A DNA stretch of 64,000 bases from Chlorobaculum tepidum TLS (GTDB lineage: Bacteria; Bacteroidota; Chlorobiia; Chlorobiales; Chlorobiaceae), in the NCBI RefSeq assembly GCF_000006985.1, contig NC_002932.3, forward strand, positions 979,109 through 1,043,108, given 5' to 3'. The number at the start of each line of letters is the position of its first letter. Positions within the stretch are counted from its first letter, which is position 1. Below the pieces are notes generated by a model that saw only the letters and a program-made list of their open reading frames with translations, did not search any database and was not told the origin of the DNA. Shown piece by piece: positions 30,101 through 39,726 of the stretch. The translations under genes and the position numbers were made by a program.

Positions 30101-30731
30101 ACGGCTTCGACAAGGAGTGGCAACCGGCGCTCGCCAGCATGACGCGGGAGGTGCTCGCGACGCCGCTTTCGTCGCCGAACGGTTCGTTCACCCTCGGTGG
30201 TCTCAAGCCGCGAACGTGGTTCACCGAGCTGGAGTTCTTCTTTCCGCTCAAACGCATCACCGCGCCGGAGCTGGCCGAAGTGCTTGTGAGGCATGGCGTT
30301 ATTCCGACCGACACCGATCCCGCCGCCGCATTGCAGGCGCTTGACTTCGCGCCGGTGAAGGGAATGCTGATGGGCTTCATGGACATGGTGTTCGAGACGC
30401 AGGGGAGGTACTATCTGCTCGACTGGAAGTCGAACCACCTTGGCAATTCGGTCGAAGAGTACCGCCGCGAGCAGCTCGACCGGGCGATGACGGAGAACCT
30501 CTATCGCCTGCAATACCTGCTCTACACGGTAGCGCTCGACCGCTTCCTCTCGCTGCGAGTACCGGATTACCGCTACGAGACGCACTTCGGCGGAGCGATC
30601 TACGTTTTCCTGCGCGGCGTCAGCGCCGAACGCGGCGAAGCGTTCGGGTTTTATCGCGACCTGCCATCTGCGGAGTTGATCCGCGAGCTGAGCGAACTGC
30701 TTGTCGAAATGACACCAGGGGAGGGCGAAGA

Positions 30732-30735
<4 letters not shown>
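27136..30735 (+). CDS. recB: exodeoxyribonuclease V beta subunit RecB (helicase-nuclease)
   Basis: This 1199-residue SF1A 3'-5' helicase is fused to a nuclease. The Walker A motif is IEASAGTGKTYA (about 19-30). Other helicase motifs: VVTFTEAATQELRARIRRR, ALIDEFQDTDPVQYDIF, LIGDPKQAIYSFRGAD, VTAHVSKGLQYPVVF and RLFYVALTRAERR. The C-terminal RecB nuclease shows GFMDMVFET, LLDWKSNHLG and the Q-x-x-x-Y box LQYLLY. All key residues look intact, so the enzyme should be active. It overlaps recC and recD by four bases each. Confidence 0.96.
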
Positions 30736-32465
<1,730 letters not shown>

Positions 32466-32680
32466 TGATTGTTGATGAAGCGAGTTAATGAGACTAAATC
32501 GCGTATAAATAACATGAACTTACCGAAACGAATTGAATCTAAAGGGCGCCTCTAAAAAGGGTGCATTGAAATATTCACTTGCCGACATTGCTGGCTTATG
32601 CCGGACTAACCGTCTTCATTGAACGTTCTTTAACAGATTTGTACACGAAACATGAGCAATTTCGGACATACTGGACGCCC

Positions 32681-33274
32681 CTATCCCAGGAAAACGTTGG
32701 AAACGGGCTTGCCGAGTTGAACGCAGCGCATCAAGTTGCATTTCCAGACTTCGGGAGTCTTATACTGTTTGATCTGCTCGTTGTCATCACGGCTATTGCA
32801 CTGTCGAGGGATTTCAACGAAGATGGCATCAACGATCTGAGCGGTTTTGGCAAAGATACACTGATCGTTCAGGGCGGTGTTGAACCATTCGAAGAGAAGA
32901 GCTTCAATCACGCCTTCCTCGATCAGGCTCTCACGAAACTTCCAGATGGTTTTGGCATCGAGAACCCGGTTGCTGGATTTGAGTCCCAGAAAGCGCTTGA
33001 AACTGAGCCGATCGGTAATCTGGTATTCCATCTGATTATCCGCAAGACGGTAGAGGCTTTGCAGGACGAGGAGCTTGAACATCGTTGTCCGGTCAAACGG
33101 CGTTCGGCCCATTTTGCCCAGATTGGCCGGCTTTTGGAATGCGATCTCAAGAACTGGGCGGAAGAGATCCCAGTCGATATGCTTTTCCAGTTTCACCAGT
33201 GGATCTTTGAGCTTGGTCAAACGCTCCGGAAGAAAATACTCGTCGAAAAAGCCCAGGGGATTGATGTTCTTCAT
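32681..33274 (-). pseudogene. IS5-family transposase, C-terminally truncated
   Basis: From ATG 33274 the frame encodes about 197 residues: MKNINPLGFFDEYFLPERL, then FDRTTMFKLLVLQSLYRLAD, RLSFKRFLGLKSSNRVLDAKTIW and TAQIVDAIFVEIPRQ (first catalytic Asp). This is the DUF772 region plus the start of the DDE domain. Intact relatives are about 320-340 residues. Here the sequence departs from the family soon after DNEQIKQ, and the remaining catalytic residues are missing. The open frame extends upstream to 33544, but that part crosses the ISL3 fragment and is spurious. Confidence 0.85.
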
Positions 33275-33304
33275 GGCAATGAGGTTGATTGAACCGGTCC
33301 TGCC

Positions 33305-33490
33305 ATAACATATGAGGTTGCTCGCTGGTTCACGTCGAGGGTCAGCAACGGGACGCTTGAGGGCGGAGGGCGTCAACAGCAGCCTGGTGCAGGCTGCCAA
33401 AGTACGGGCGCGGGGATACCGCACCGGCAAAAATCTCATCAGCATGATCTCCCTCATCAGCGGCAAACTCAATTTCGCCCTACCCACTTG
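33305..33490 (+). pseudogene. ISL3-family transposase C-terminal fragment with frameshift
   Basis: Reading YEVARWFTSRVSNGTLEG in one frame (33311-33364) and EGVNSSLVQAAKVRARGYRT, GKNLISMISLISGKLNFALPT in another (from 33366) reconstructs the C-terminus of ISL3-type transposases. The frame change coincides with a perfect 7-bp tandem duplication, GAGGGCG-GAGGGCG (33359-33372). The normal stop after the LPT terminus is lost, so the frame reads on to 33566. Everything upstream in the transposase is missing. Confidence 0.8.
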
Positions 33491-33551
33491 CAACAGCGAG
33501 GAGCCAATATTAACGATCTTTATTTTTCGCGAAGGAAAGTGCATCTTGTTG

Positions 33552-33586
33552 TTGTCAACAATATAACCGTATATTTATACGGTTAT
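33552..33586 (+). promoter_or_regulatory. candidate promoter with overlapping palindromic operator
   Basis: A -35-like TTGTCA (33552-33557) is followed 18 bp later by TATACG (33576-33581). The latter lies inside a perfect 11-bp inverted repeat, ATAACCGTATA (33563-33573) and TATACGGTTAT (33576-33586). A second small palindrome, TTGTTGTCAACAA, overlaps the -35. It is 36-40 bp upstream of the TlpA ATG, so a repressor could control the flavinylation cassette from here. The hairpin could alternatively mark the end of the IS remnant. Confidence 0.45.
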
Positions 33587-33621
33587 TTCCCAAACTCATT
33601 TCCAAGACAAATCCTATCAGC

Positions 33622-34134
33622 ATGAAACGATCGACACTCAGCACATGCCGTGTGGCGCTGTTTGCCCTGGTGCTTTCCGTTGGCTTGAGCGCCAATGCGC
33701 ACGCCCTTGACAAAGGCGACAAGGCCCCTGATTTTGCGCTGCCCGGAAAAACGGGAGTGGTGAAACTTTCGGACAAGACAGGATCGGTGGTCTATCTCGA
33801 TTTCTGGGCTTCGTGGTGCGGGCCGTGCCGTCAGTCGTTTCCGTGGATGAACCAGATGCAGGCGAAGTACAAAGCGAAGGGCTTTCAGGTCGTCGCCGTC
33901 AACCTCGACGCCAAAACCGGCGATGCCATGAAGTTTCTCGCGCAGGTTCCGGCGGAGTTCACCGTGGCGTTCGACCCGAAGGGGCAGACGCCTCGCCTCT
34001 ATGGCGTCAAGGGAATGCCGACCAGCTTCCTGATCGACCGGAACGGCAAGGTGCTGTTGCAGCATGTCGGATTCAGACCTGCCGACAAGGAGGCGCTCGA
34101 ACAGCAGATTCTGGCGGCTCTGGGAGGCAATTGA
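33622..34134 (+). CDS. TlpA/ResA-like periplasmic thioredoxin
   Basis: A 170-residue protein. A Sec signal peptide (CRVALFALVLSVGLSANAHA) is followed by a thioredoxin-fold AhpC/TSA-type domain: GDKAPDFALPGKTG and LDFWASWCGPCRQSF with CxxC C66/C69. A cis-proline loop is seen in VKGMPTSFLIDRNGKV. It is expected to reduce disulfides in the periplasm, possibly recharged by the DsbD encoded four genes downstream. Its stop overlaps the ATG of the DUF4266 lipoprotein. First gene of the TlpA/DUF4266/DUF3570/ApbE cassette. Confidence 0.93.
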   Translation: MKRSTLSTCRVALFALVLSVGLSANAHALDKGDKAPDFALPGKTGVVKLSDKTGSVVYLDFWASWCGPCRQSFPWMNQMQAKYKAKGFQVVAVNLDAKTGDAMKFLAQVPAEFTVAFDPKGQTPRLYGVKGMPTSFLIDRNGKVLLQHVGFRPADKEALEQQILAALGGN

Positions 34135-34364
34135 TGAAAAAAACGATTGTTTTGACTGGAGGCTCGCTTGTTGCCTTGCTTGCGATATCCGGACTTGCTG
34201 GATGTTCGAGCGTTCAGCCATGGGAAAAGCAGAATCTGGCCAAGCCCGAAATGACCTTCGACCGCGACGCGCTCGACGCACACTACACCGAGCATATCTA
34301 TAGCAGCAAGGAGGCCGCGTCTGGCGGCTCCGGAGTTGGCGGCGGAGGATGCGGATGCAATTGA
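34134..34364 (+). CDS. DUF4266 lipoprotein
   Basis: A 76-residue protein with a lipoprotein signal (LLAISGLAGC, lipid-attachment Cys24), SVQPWEKQNLAKPEMTFD, and a C-terminal glycine/cysteine tail SGVGGGGCGCN. This layout is diagnostic of DUF4266. The two terminal cysteines could bind metal or be a thiol partner of the upstream TlpA protein; that is inference. Its ATG overlaps the TlpA stop, and its 3' end overlaps the DUF3570 gene by 16 bp. Confidence 0.9.
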   Translation: MKKTIVLTGGSLVALLAISGLAGCSSVQPWEKQNLAKPEMTFDRDALDAHYTEHIYSSKEAASGGSGVGGGGCGCN

Positions 34365-35551
34365 AAAACAGATCGAAAATGGCGACGGCGCTGCTCGCCA
34401 GTGCCACCATGCTGCTGCCTTCGGCAAAAAATGCCTTGGCCGACGCTGCTCCTGAAGAGGGAATCTTCAGCCTGAAATATCTGAACTATCACGACACTCA
34501 GACGGGCGATACCAACCTGACAGCGGGGATGTCGATGGATCGCATGACGGTCAACGCCTTGTCTTTCTACGGTATGGTGCCGATTGCAGGCAAGTGGTCA
34601 ATCGCGGGCACCTTCATCGAAGATTCGGTCACCGGAGCCTCTCCGGCTTACCACGGCTGGGGGTTTCCATCAGAGAGCAAAAACGACAGCACCTCCGGGG
34701 CATCGGGCGAGCTGCGACACGCTGGCGACATCAGCGTTACCCGCTACTTTTCGCGAGGGACGCTCAGCCTCGGCACGAGCTACTCGCAGGAGTCCGACTA
34801 CATTTCTCGAGGCCTTTCGCTTAACGGCACGCTCTCTACCGAGAACAAGAATACCACCTTCAGCCTCGGGGCCGCCTACAGCAGCGATACGGTTTATCTC
34901 GACAAACCGGCGGTCATCGAGTCAAAGCAGAGCGACACACCGGGGCGCAAGCGCATCGTCTCCGTACTGCTCGGCGTGACGCAGGTGATGTCGCAGAATG
35001 ACGTCATGCAGGTGACCGCCACGTACACGCACGGCGATGGCTATTACAGTGATCCCTACAAGGACCCGGATCTCCGGCCCGGCAAAAGGCGGATGTTCAC
35101 CCTCATGACCCGCTGGAACCACCACTTCGACGGGCCGGATGGCACAGCGCGGCTGTCGTATCGTTACTATACCGACACTTTCGGTATCGAGGCGCATACC
35201 TTCACGGCTGAGTACATCCAGCCACTGCCGCATGGTTGGGAGATCACACCGACGGTGAGGTACTATTCGCAAAGCTCCGCCAGATTCTACGTGCCGACAG
35301 AGGACGATCCGCGGGCAAAGACCCCGACGGACGGCATGGAGTATTACTCCGAAGATCAGCGTCTATCTGCCTTTGGAGCATTCAGTTACGGCGTGAAGGT
35401 ACTCAAAGAGCTTGGCTGGAGCTGGAGCGCCGACGTGAAGTATGAGCACTGTGAGCAGCGCTACGACTGGGGCATTAACGGCCACGGCGATCCCGGCATT
35501 CCGGCATTCAGCTTCAGAAGCCTTCAGGTCGGTCTTTCGCGCAAGTTCTGA
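34349..35551 (+). CDS. DUF3570 outer-membrane beta-barrel-like protein
   Basis: A 400-residue exported protein with a signal peptide ending near KNALADA. Alternating beta strands rich in aromatic residues and a C-terminal phenylalanine (LQVGLSRKF) support an outer-membrane barrel. Two sequences, D92-SVTGAS98 and D113-STSGAS119, match the D-x-x-(S/T)-G-A-(S/T) pattern that ApbE enzymes flavinylate in NqrC/RnfG. An apbE gene follows directly. DUF3570 co-occurs with DUF4266, TlpA-like proteins and ApbE in many bacteria. Its role is unproven; it may be a flavin-carrying redox porin. Confidence 0.88.
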   Translation: MRMQLKNRSKMATALLASATMLLPSAKNALADAAPEEGIFSLKYLNYHDTQTGDTNLTAGMSMDRMTVNALSFYGMVPIAGKWSIAGTFIEDSVTGASPAYHGWGFPSESKNDSTSGASGELRHAGDISVTRYFSRGTLSLGTSYSQESDYISRGLSLNGTLSTENKNTTFSLGAAYSSDTVYLDKPAVIESKQSDTPGRKRIVSVLLGVTQVMSQNDVMQVTATYTHGDGYYSDPYKDPDLRPGKRRMFTLMTRWNHHFDGPDGTARLSYRYYTDTFGIEAHTFTAEYIQPLPHGWEITPTVRYYSQSSARFYVPTEDDPRAKTPTDGMEYYSEDQRLSAFGAFSYGVKVLKELGWSWSADVKYEHCEQRYDWGINGHGDPGIPAFSFRSLQVGLSRKF

Positions 35552-35600
35552 GTCCGTGAAAAGTGGAAAAGATGCGCTATTGATGTAATTTGCCGTTCAT

Positions 35601-36482
35601 ATGCACAGATTCGGATTCAGGGCGATGGGCAGCGGATGCGAAATCGTGCTCGCCGGAACAACGAAAAAGAAGGCAAAAGCGCTTGCTATGCTTGGCATGG
35701 AGGAGATTGCCTGGATTGAGCGGAAGTATTCTCGATACCAGCCTGAAAGCGTGGTGTCGCGGATCAACGATGCCGCCGGAAAAGCGTGGGTGGCGTGCGA
35801 CGACGAAACTTCGGCCCTGCTCGATTACACTGACGCGGTGTATCGCAGTAGTGGCGGGCTGTTCGATGTGACCTCGGGCGTGCTGCGCCGGGCGTGGAAT
35901 TTCGACAAAACCGAAGTGCCTTCGCAGGAGTCGCTCTTCCCGCTGCTGAAGCTTGTCGGATGGCAACGGGTTGAGCGGCGTGAGAACGATGTCCGGCTGC
36001 CGCAGGAGGGGATGCAGCTTGATTTCGGCGGCATCGGCAAGGAGTACGCCGCCGATGCCGCCGCGGAGATTCTCTGCGAAGAGGGCGTTCGGCACGGCTA
36101 TGTGAATCTTGGCGGAGACATCCGCGTGATCGGCCCCAAGCCCGGCGGCGAGCCGTGGACGATCGGCATCCGCGATCCGCGCGATCCCGCCGGAACGATC
36201 GCCTCGATTTCTGTCAGCTCCGGAGCTATTGCCACCAGCGGAGACTACGAGCGCTTTTTCGAGGTGGAGGGGAGGCGTTACTGCCACATCATCAACCCAA
36301 AGACGGGCTTTCCGGTGAGCCAGTGGCGTTCGGTGACAGTGCTTGCTCCGCTTGCCACAACGGCGGGCAGTTGCACTACGGTTGCCATGCTTCTGGAAGC
36401 CGACGGGCTAAACTATCTGAAGAGTTCAGGATTCAATTATCTGGCCATCAATCAGTCGGGCGAAATGTATTATCAAGATTGA
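35601..36482 (+). CDS. apbE: FAD:protein FMN transferase
   Basis: This 293-residue enzyme transfers FMN from FAD to a Thr/Ser of target proteins. Family motifs: FRAMGSGCEIVL at the very start, GGLFDVTSGVLRRAW, LDFGGIGKEYAADAA, YVNLGGDIRVIG, ATSGDYERFF and HIINPKTGFPV, plus TAGSCTTVAMLL near the C-terminus. There is no signal peptide: an in-frame TAA precedes the ATG by four codons. It therefore appears cytoplasmic, unlike many Gram-negative ApbE lipoproteins. It lies 49 bp after the DUF3570 gene and 16 bp before dsbD. Confidence 0.93.
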   Translation: MHRFGFRAMGSGCEIVLAGTTKKKAKALAMLGMEEIAWIERKYSRYQPESVVSRINDAAGKAWVACDDETSALLDYTDAVYRSSGGLFDVTSGVLRRAWNFDKTEVPSQESLFPLLKLVGWQRVERRENDVRLPQEGMQLDFGGIGKEYAADAAAEILCEEGVRHGYVNLGGDIRVIGPKPGGEPWTIGIRDPRDPAGTIASISVSSGAIATSGDYERFFEVEGRRYCHIINPKTGFPVSQWRSVTVLAPLATTAGSCTTVAMLLEADGLNYLKSSGFNYLAINQSGEMYYQD

Positions 36483-36498
36483 ACCAACGCTGAAAAAA

Positions 36499-38376
36499 AT
36501 GATAAAAAAATCAACCCCAAGAAGCTTTTTCGCAGTTGTCGGAATCCTGCTGATGCTTTTCATGAGAAGTGCTTCGGCTATGGCCGCGGACTTTCTCGAT
36601 CCCGAACAGGCTTTCGTGCCAAGCGCAGAGCTGACCGCAAATCGCTCCATCGCGGTGCACTGGAAGATTGCCAAGTCGTACAAGCTCTACCGAGACCAGA
36701 TCAAGGTGGGCGTCTCAGGTGGAAAGGCGAGCCTTGGCGAACCGGTCTTTCCCGAAGGCATCCTCTTCACCGATCCATCGACTGGCGAAAAGCAGGTTAT
36801 CTATCATGACGAGCTGAGGCTCGAGGTTCCGGTCAAGCAGGCATCAGCTCCATTCACCGTGAAGGTCGAATACCAGGGGTGTGCCGAAGACGGGTTGTGC
36901 TATCCGCCGATAAGCAAGTCGTTCAAAGTCGATCCATCCAGGCCCGGAGCACTGGCGGCCGTCGAGAGCACGCCGGACACTGGCGCATCGACCGGATTGC
37001 AGCCAGCAGCCTCAGATGCCGCGCCTGCTGTAGCCGCATCATCAGCGAACGCCGTGGATAACGGCGGCAAGAACGATCTGTCGCTCGCCCAATCGACCCT
37101 TGAAAGCGGCAGTTTGTGGAAAGTATTCGCAGCGTTCCTGCTCTTCGGTCTTCTGCTTTCGTTCACGCCCTGCGTGCTGCCTATGGTGCCGATTCTTTCG
37201 TCGATCATCGTTGGAGAAGGGGAGACCACCAAGGCGAAAAGCTTCCTCATGGCGCTGGCCTACTGCCTCGGTATGGCACTCGTTTACACCTCCCTCGGTG
37301 TGGCGGCGGGCCTCGCTGGCGAGGGCCTTGCCGGAGCACTGCAAAAGCCGTGGGTGCTCGTGATGTTCAGCCTGCTGCTGATTGGCCTTTCGCTCTCGAT
37401 GTTTGATGTCTACCAGCTTCAGGCGCCTGCTTCGTTGCAGAACAGCCTGAGCAAGACCTCCAGCAAACTCAAAGGCGGCCGTTTCGTTGGTGTTTTCTTC
37501 ATGGGAGCCATTTCGGCACTGATTGTCGGCCCATGCGTCGCTGCGCCACTGGCCGGAACACTGGTTTACATCAGCCAGACGAAGGATGTTGTTATCGGCG
37601 GTCTGGCACTCTTTTCGATGGCGATGGGCATGAGCGTACCGTTGCTCCTGATCGGCCTGTCGGCGGGCAGCCTTCTACCGAAGGCCGGAGCGTGGATGAT
37701 TGGGGTCAAATATGTGTTCGGTCTGATGCTGATCGCTGTGGCGATCTGGATGGTCACGCCGGTGCTGCCGCCACAGGCGCTGATGGTTGCCTGGGGCGCA
37801 CTCGGCATCCTTTGCGCAGTTTTCGCAGGAGTATTCGGCCATCTGCCGGAGAAGCTCACCGTCGGGGGCAAGTTCAAGAAAGCGCTCGGCTTGGTGCTCT
37901 TCATCATCGGCGTGATGGAGCTGGCCGGAGCCGCTTCGGGCGGAACCAATCCGCTCGAACCACTGGCCGGACTGCGCGGTGGTTCATCGGTTGCGGCTGC
38001 GAACAATGGCAAAACTGCTGAACTGGCGTTCAAAAAAATCCGCACCGTCGAAGACCTTGACCGCGAGCTGCATGCCTCGGCAGGCAAGAAGCCGGTGATG
38101 CTCGACTTTTACGCGGACTGGTGCGTCTCTTGCAAGGAGTTCGAAAAGTTCACCTTCAGCAATGCGAAGGTTCAGCAGGGCCTCGCCGACGTCACCCTTT
38201 TGCAGGTTGACGTGACCGCGAACACCGCGGACGACAAAGCGCTGATGAAACGCTTCAACCTTTTCGGCCCTCCCGGCATTATCTTTTTTGACAAGTCTGG
38301 CAATGAGCAAGTGGACAATCGCATCGTCGGTTTTGTCGAAGCAGAGGAATTTCTGAAGCACCTTGAAAAATTATGA
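36499..38376 (+). CDS. dsbD: thiol:disulfide interchange protein DsbD
   Basis: This 625-residue inner-membrane protein moves electrons from cytoplasmic thioredoxin to the periplasm. Domains: signal peptide, DsbD-alpha (CAEDGLCYPP redox pair), eight-helix CcdA-like core with TPCVLPMVPI and GPCVAAPLAG cysteines, and a C-terminal thioredoxin domain FYADWCVSCKEF. All catalytic cysteines are present and the length is normal. Placement directly after the TlpA/DUF4266/DUF3570/ApbE cassette suggests that it supplies reductant to the cassette's TlpA-like protein. Confidence 0.95.
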   Translation: MIKKSTPRSFFAVVGILLMLFMRSASAMAADFLDPEQAFVPSAELTANRSIAVHWKIAKSYKLYRDQIKVGVSGGKASLGEPVFPEGILFTDPSTGEKQVIYHDELRLEVPVKQASAPFTVKVEYQGCAEDGLCYPPISKSFKVDPSRPGALAAVESTPDTGASTGLQPAASDAAPAVAASSANAVDNGGKNDLSLAQSTLESGSLWKVFAAFLLFGLLLSFTPCVLPMVPILSSIIVGEGETTKAKSFLMALAYCLGMALVYTSLGVAAGLAGEGLAGALQKPWVLVMFSLLLIGLSLSMFDVYQLQAPASLQNSLSKTSSKLKGGRFVGVFFMGAISALIVGPCVAAPLAGTLVYISQTKDVVIGGLALFSMAMGMSVPLLLIGLSAGSLLPKAGAWMIGVKYVFGLMLIAVAIWMVTPVLPPQALMVAWGALGILCAVFAGVFGHLPEKLTVGGKFKKALGLVLFIIGVMELAGAASGGTNPLEPLAGLRGGSSVAAANNGKTAELAFKKIRTVEDLDRELHASAGKKPVMLDFYADWCVSCKEFEKFTFSNAKVQQGLADVTLLQVDVTANTADDKALMKRFNLFGPPGIIFFDKSGNEQVDNRIVGFVEAEEFLKHLEKL

Positions 38377-38404
38377 CTGACGAAATGACGAGAACAGTGG
38401 TGAC

Positions 38405-39106
38405 CTACAATCCCTCGAAAAATCCCTCCAGCGAGGTCTGCGTTACCTCTTCATCTCCAGCCTTGATCAGCTCGAACGTTTTATTCTTCGCTTTAGGGTG
38501 CCACAACGAAATCACTGCGGCTTCGGCGACGTCGCCGCGATCGATCAAGCCGCTGATTTTGTCGCCGGTGTCAAAGCGCAGCTCGTGCCGGAACGCGGGG
38601 CCGTTGAGGAGGCCGCCGGGACGGAGAATGGTGTAGCGGAATCCAGCTTCTCCGTAAAGCTTACGAACGGCGTCTTCACCCGCGAGTTTCATATCAAGCA
38701 CGCGACCATACTTGTTGAGCGGGTGCTCTGGATGGGTGACCCCGAGCGAGCTGATGAGCACGAAGGTTTCGACGCCCGCCGCTTTTGCCGCCGTGGCGAG
38801 GCGGATCACGCCATCGCGATCGATGGCAGATGGCGGGGGAGCGTCGGGATTCATCACGTTGCCGCCAATGGCACAAATGACAGCGTCGATATTCCGGACA
38901 GCAGCCTCGACCTCCTGATCACTGAGCACCGATCCGATGACGAGTTTGTCAACAATTTCAGGGCCGAGCAGCTCGATCGCTTTCTGGCCCGACTGCACAA
39001 AAAGCCGGAAATCGATGCCGTGTGCCTGGAGTCTCCGGACAACCAACTGACCAGTTCTGCCGGTCGCTCCTGCCACGAGGACAGTGCCATTGAATGGTGG
39101 TTTCAT
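38405..39106 (-). CDS. NAD(P)-binding atypical SDR (NmrA/HSCARG-like)
   Basis: A 233-residue single-domain Rossmann protein. The dinucleotide motif is VLVAGATGRTGQLVVRRL, followed by VICAIGGNVMN, TFVLISSLGVTHPEHPLN and YTILRPGGLLNGP. It resembles plant/cyanobacterial Ycf39-like and Tic62-like atypical SDRs. The substrate is unknown. It is convergent with dsbD with a 28-bp gap, and downstream (same strand) of the membrane protein and lipA. Confidence 0.85.
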   Translation of the reverse strand: MKPPFNGTVLVAGATGRTGQLVVRRLQAHGIDFRLFVQSGQKAIELLGPEIVDKLVIGSVLSDQEVEAAVRNIDAVICAIGGNVMNPDAPPPSAIDRDGVIRLATAAKAAGVETFVLISSLGVTHPEHPLNKYGRVLDMKLAGEDAVRKLYGEAGFRYTILRPGGLLNGPAFRHELRFDTGDKISGLIDRGDVAEAAVISLWHPKAKNKTFELIKAGDEEVTQTSLEGFFEGL

Positions 39107-39125
39107 CAGATCAGCTCTTTAGGGT

Positions 39126-39707
39126 TCATGGAAACATCGAGAACTTCACGTTCATAATCATGGTCAGGTCAACGACGGCGTGCAGGAAAAACACGGTGCG
39201 CAGGTCACGGTACCAGAAGAACGAGAGCGCCCAGGAGAGGGCGATCAAGAGTTGGGTCGGCATGAAAAAAGGCTTGAACGGGCTGGTCTGTACAACGTGC
39301 TCCGGCAGAATGTTCAGCCAGAAAAGCCCGTGAATCAGGCCGCTGTAGCTCATGAAAAAAAGAAAACCTACGAGAAAGCCTGCCCACTGGTTTTGGGTGA
39401 ATTTGCCGACAAGCGACTGACCAAGACGGAACACGGCGTAGAACATGAATGTCTCTGCGATGCCGTTGCCAACGCTGAAGATGAGCGCGCTCCAGGGGTC
39501 GAGCATCCGGCCGCCATCGGTGGTCGAGTTGGAGTAGATGTAGGCGTTCAGAACGAGAATTACAACCGAAAAGACAAGCAGGCCGATACGGCGTTTATCG
39601 AATGGCGGATTGGGTGCGGTGACATCTTTCCGAAAGAAGGCAAGCCCGATGATGAGGGCGATGGCCCAGTAAGCATAAATCTGAAAAGGCGCCGGAATGG
39701 TGTGCAT
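39126..39707 (-). CDS. integral membrane protein, CPBP-like
   Basis: A 193-residue protein with about six hydrophobic segments. GNGIAETFMFYAVFRLG (Glu), FFMSYSGLIHGLFW (His) and VFFLHAVVDLTM (H-x-x-x-D) resemble the three conserved motifs of CPBP intramembrane metalloproteases, although the usual double Glu is single here. It could be a divergent protease or an inactive relative. It sits between lipA and the SDR gene on the same strand. Confidence 0.55.
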   Translation of the reverse strand: MHTIPAPFQIYAYWAIALIIGLAFFRKDVTAPNPPFDKRRIGLLVFSVVILVLNAYIYSNSTTDGGRMLDPWSALIFSVGNGIAETFMFYAVFRLGQSLVGKFTQNQWAGFLVGFLFFMSYSGLIHGLFWLNILPEHVVQTSPFKPFFMPTQLLIALSWALSFFWYRDLRTVFFLHAVVDLTMIMNVKFSMFP

Positions 39708-39726
39708 GTCAGGTCAGGTTTTTGGT

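Larger units (their letters stand above)
32546..33566. mobile_element. region of decayed insertion sequences
   Basis: The stretch between recD and the TlpA gene holds two different transposase fragments in opposite orientation: an IS5-type 5' half and an ISL3-type 3' end. They meet near 33275-33310. The left boundary may be the GGGCGCCTCTAAAAAG sequence at about 32546, which looks like an IS terminus. No matching inverted copy was found on the right, so neither element is intact or autonomous. Confidence 0.7.

Noticed and set aside
32579-33292. 237-codon plus-strand ORF
   Set aside because: It is the exact antisense of the IS5 transposase fragment, whose minus-strand translation clearly matches a family.
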